Assembly (NCBI GenBank): GCA_020861205.1
Contig: JAJBSY010000082.1
Location: 1-5,976, forward strand
DNA length: 5,976 nucleotides
Source: Deltaproteobacteria bacterium
GTDB lineage: Bacteria; Desulfobacterota; Desulfovibrionia; Desulfovibrionales; Desulfovibrionaceae
Reading direction: 5' to 3'
In this document: positions 5,398 to 5,976 of the stretch, piece by piece
How the letters are laid out: every line of letters begins with the position of its first letter
Position numbering within the stretch: position 1 is the stretch's first letter
Position numbers and translations under genes: made by a program
The notes under the pieces: generated by a model
What the model was told of the DNA's origin: nothing
The model's database searches: none
Seen by the model: only the letters and a program-made list of their open reading frames with translations

Positions 5398-5976
5398 ATG
5401 GATAAAAGACCGCAGCCGCCGGAACCGAACAGGGCGGAAGAGGAAAAACGCAATGCCGCCATGGCTTCCATTGCCGCCGCGGTATTGTTGACGACGCTCA
5501 AACTCGGCGTGGGGCTGGCTACCAACAGCCTGGGGGTTTTGTCGGAGGCCGCGCACAGCGCGTTGGATCTCATGGCGGCGGGGATGACCTATGCCGCCGT
5601 CCGGATCGCGGCCTTCCCGCCCGATCCCGGGCATCCGTACGGGCACGGCAAAATCGAGAATCTTTCCGCTCTCGTGGAAACGGTGCTGCTCATGGCGACC
5701 TGCGCGTGGATCACCTGGGAGGCGGTGGATCGTCTGTTTTTCAACCCCGCCGTGGTGAAGGCCTCCATCTGGGCCGTGGCGGTCATGGGGGTATCCATTA
5801 TCGTGGATTACTCCCGTTCACGGATGCTCATGCGGGTGGCGAAAGAACACCGCAGCCAGGCCCTGGAGGCGGACGCCCTGCATTTTTCCACGGACATGCT
5901 GTCTTCCGCCGTGGTTCTGGTCGGGCTCGGGGGGCTTTTCCTGGCTGAATGGCTGCCGGAAACCTCGACCGCCCGT
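5398..5976 (+). CDS. Cation diffusion facilitator (CDF) metal efflux transporter, N-terminal part
   Basis: The frame is open to the window's right edge (193 residues), so the C-terminus is missing. It is a membrane antiporter that expels divalent metals such as zinc in exchange for protons. Hydrophobic segments occur at about 22-42, 45-72, 92-113, 119-136 and 168-186. Family marks are SEAAHSALD (49-57) in the second segment, HPYGHGKIENLSALVE (79-94) in the following loop and segment, and EADALHFSTDMLSS (157-170) in the fifth. The transport site would be His53/Asp57 with His162/Asp166. FieF/YiiP of Escherichia coli has Asp at the first of these positions; the His form is known from zinc-selective members, so zinc is the likely substrate. 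ATG 5398 has GGAG seven bases upstream. ATG 5362, in frame, has GAGGG four bases upstream and would add 12 residues. The gene is divergent from ridA. Confidence 0.93.
   Translation, partial: MDKRPQPPEPNRAEEEKRNAAMASIAAAVLLTTLKLGVGLATNSLGVLSEAAHSALDLMAAGMTYAAVRIAAFPPDPGHPYGHGKIENLSALVETVLLMATCAWITWEAVDRLFFNPAVVKASIWAVAVMGVSIIVDYSRSRMLMRVAKEHRSQALEADALHFSTDMLSSAVVLVGLGGLFLAEWLPETSTAR

Overview
The window is about 60% GC and gene-dense, with strong Shine-Dalgarno sites and short AT-rich gaps. It holds ordinary Gram-negative gene types: a type I-secreted RTX protein, a Sec-exported zinc phospholipase C-like protein, a REC/HD-GYP regulator, RidA and a cation diffusion facilitator (CDF). This mix and codon style would suit a deltaproteobacterium such as a Desulfovibrio-like sulfate reducer. 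That placement is inference from gene content; no taxonomic marker is present.

Layout. (1) 1-1425, plus strand: the C-terminal part of a large secreted RTX protein whose 5' end lies outside the window. It has Ig/VCBS-like beta domains, then six 18-residue beta-roll turns, then a type I secretion signal, and it ends at a strong terminator. (2) 1529-3450, plus strand: two genes overlapping by 4 bases (ATGA). The first encodes an exported zinc-dependent phospholipase C family protein with its metal ligands visible. The second encodes a membrane protein resembling the DUF697/YcjF family. A near-perfect hairpin with A and T tracts on either side separates them from the convergent next gene. (3) 3542-4639, minus strand: a two-domain response regulator, receiver plus HD-GYP c-di-GMP phosphodiesterase. 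Its upstream gap carries a sigma70-like promoter with an inverted repeat inside it. (4) 4853-5227, minus strand: RidA, the enamine/imine deaminase, with its own terminator and promoter candidates. (5) 5398-5976, plus strand, divergent from ridA: the N-terminal part of a CDF metal transporter that runs off the right edge.

The genes do not form one pathway. The window looks like several short transcription units: an RTX surface or secreted protein; a phospholipase/membrane-protein pair; a c-di-GMP regulator that could control surface or biofilm traits (possibly including RTX adhesins, which is speculation); and two housekeeping functions. I found no CRISPR array, tRNA, rRNA, insertion sequence or phage gene. 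No clear undescribed system is present. The least explained item is the coupled phospholipase C/DUF697-like pair.
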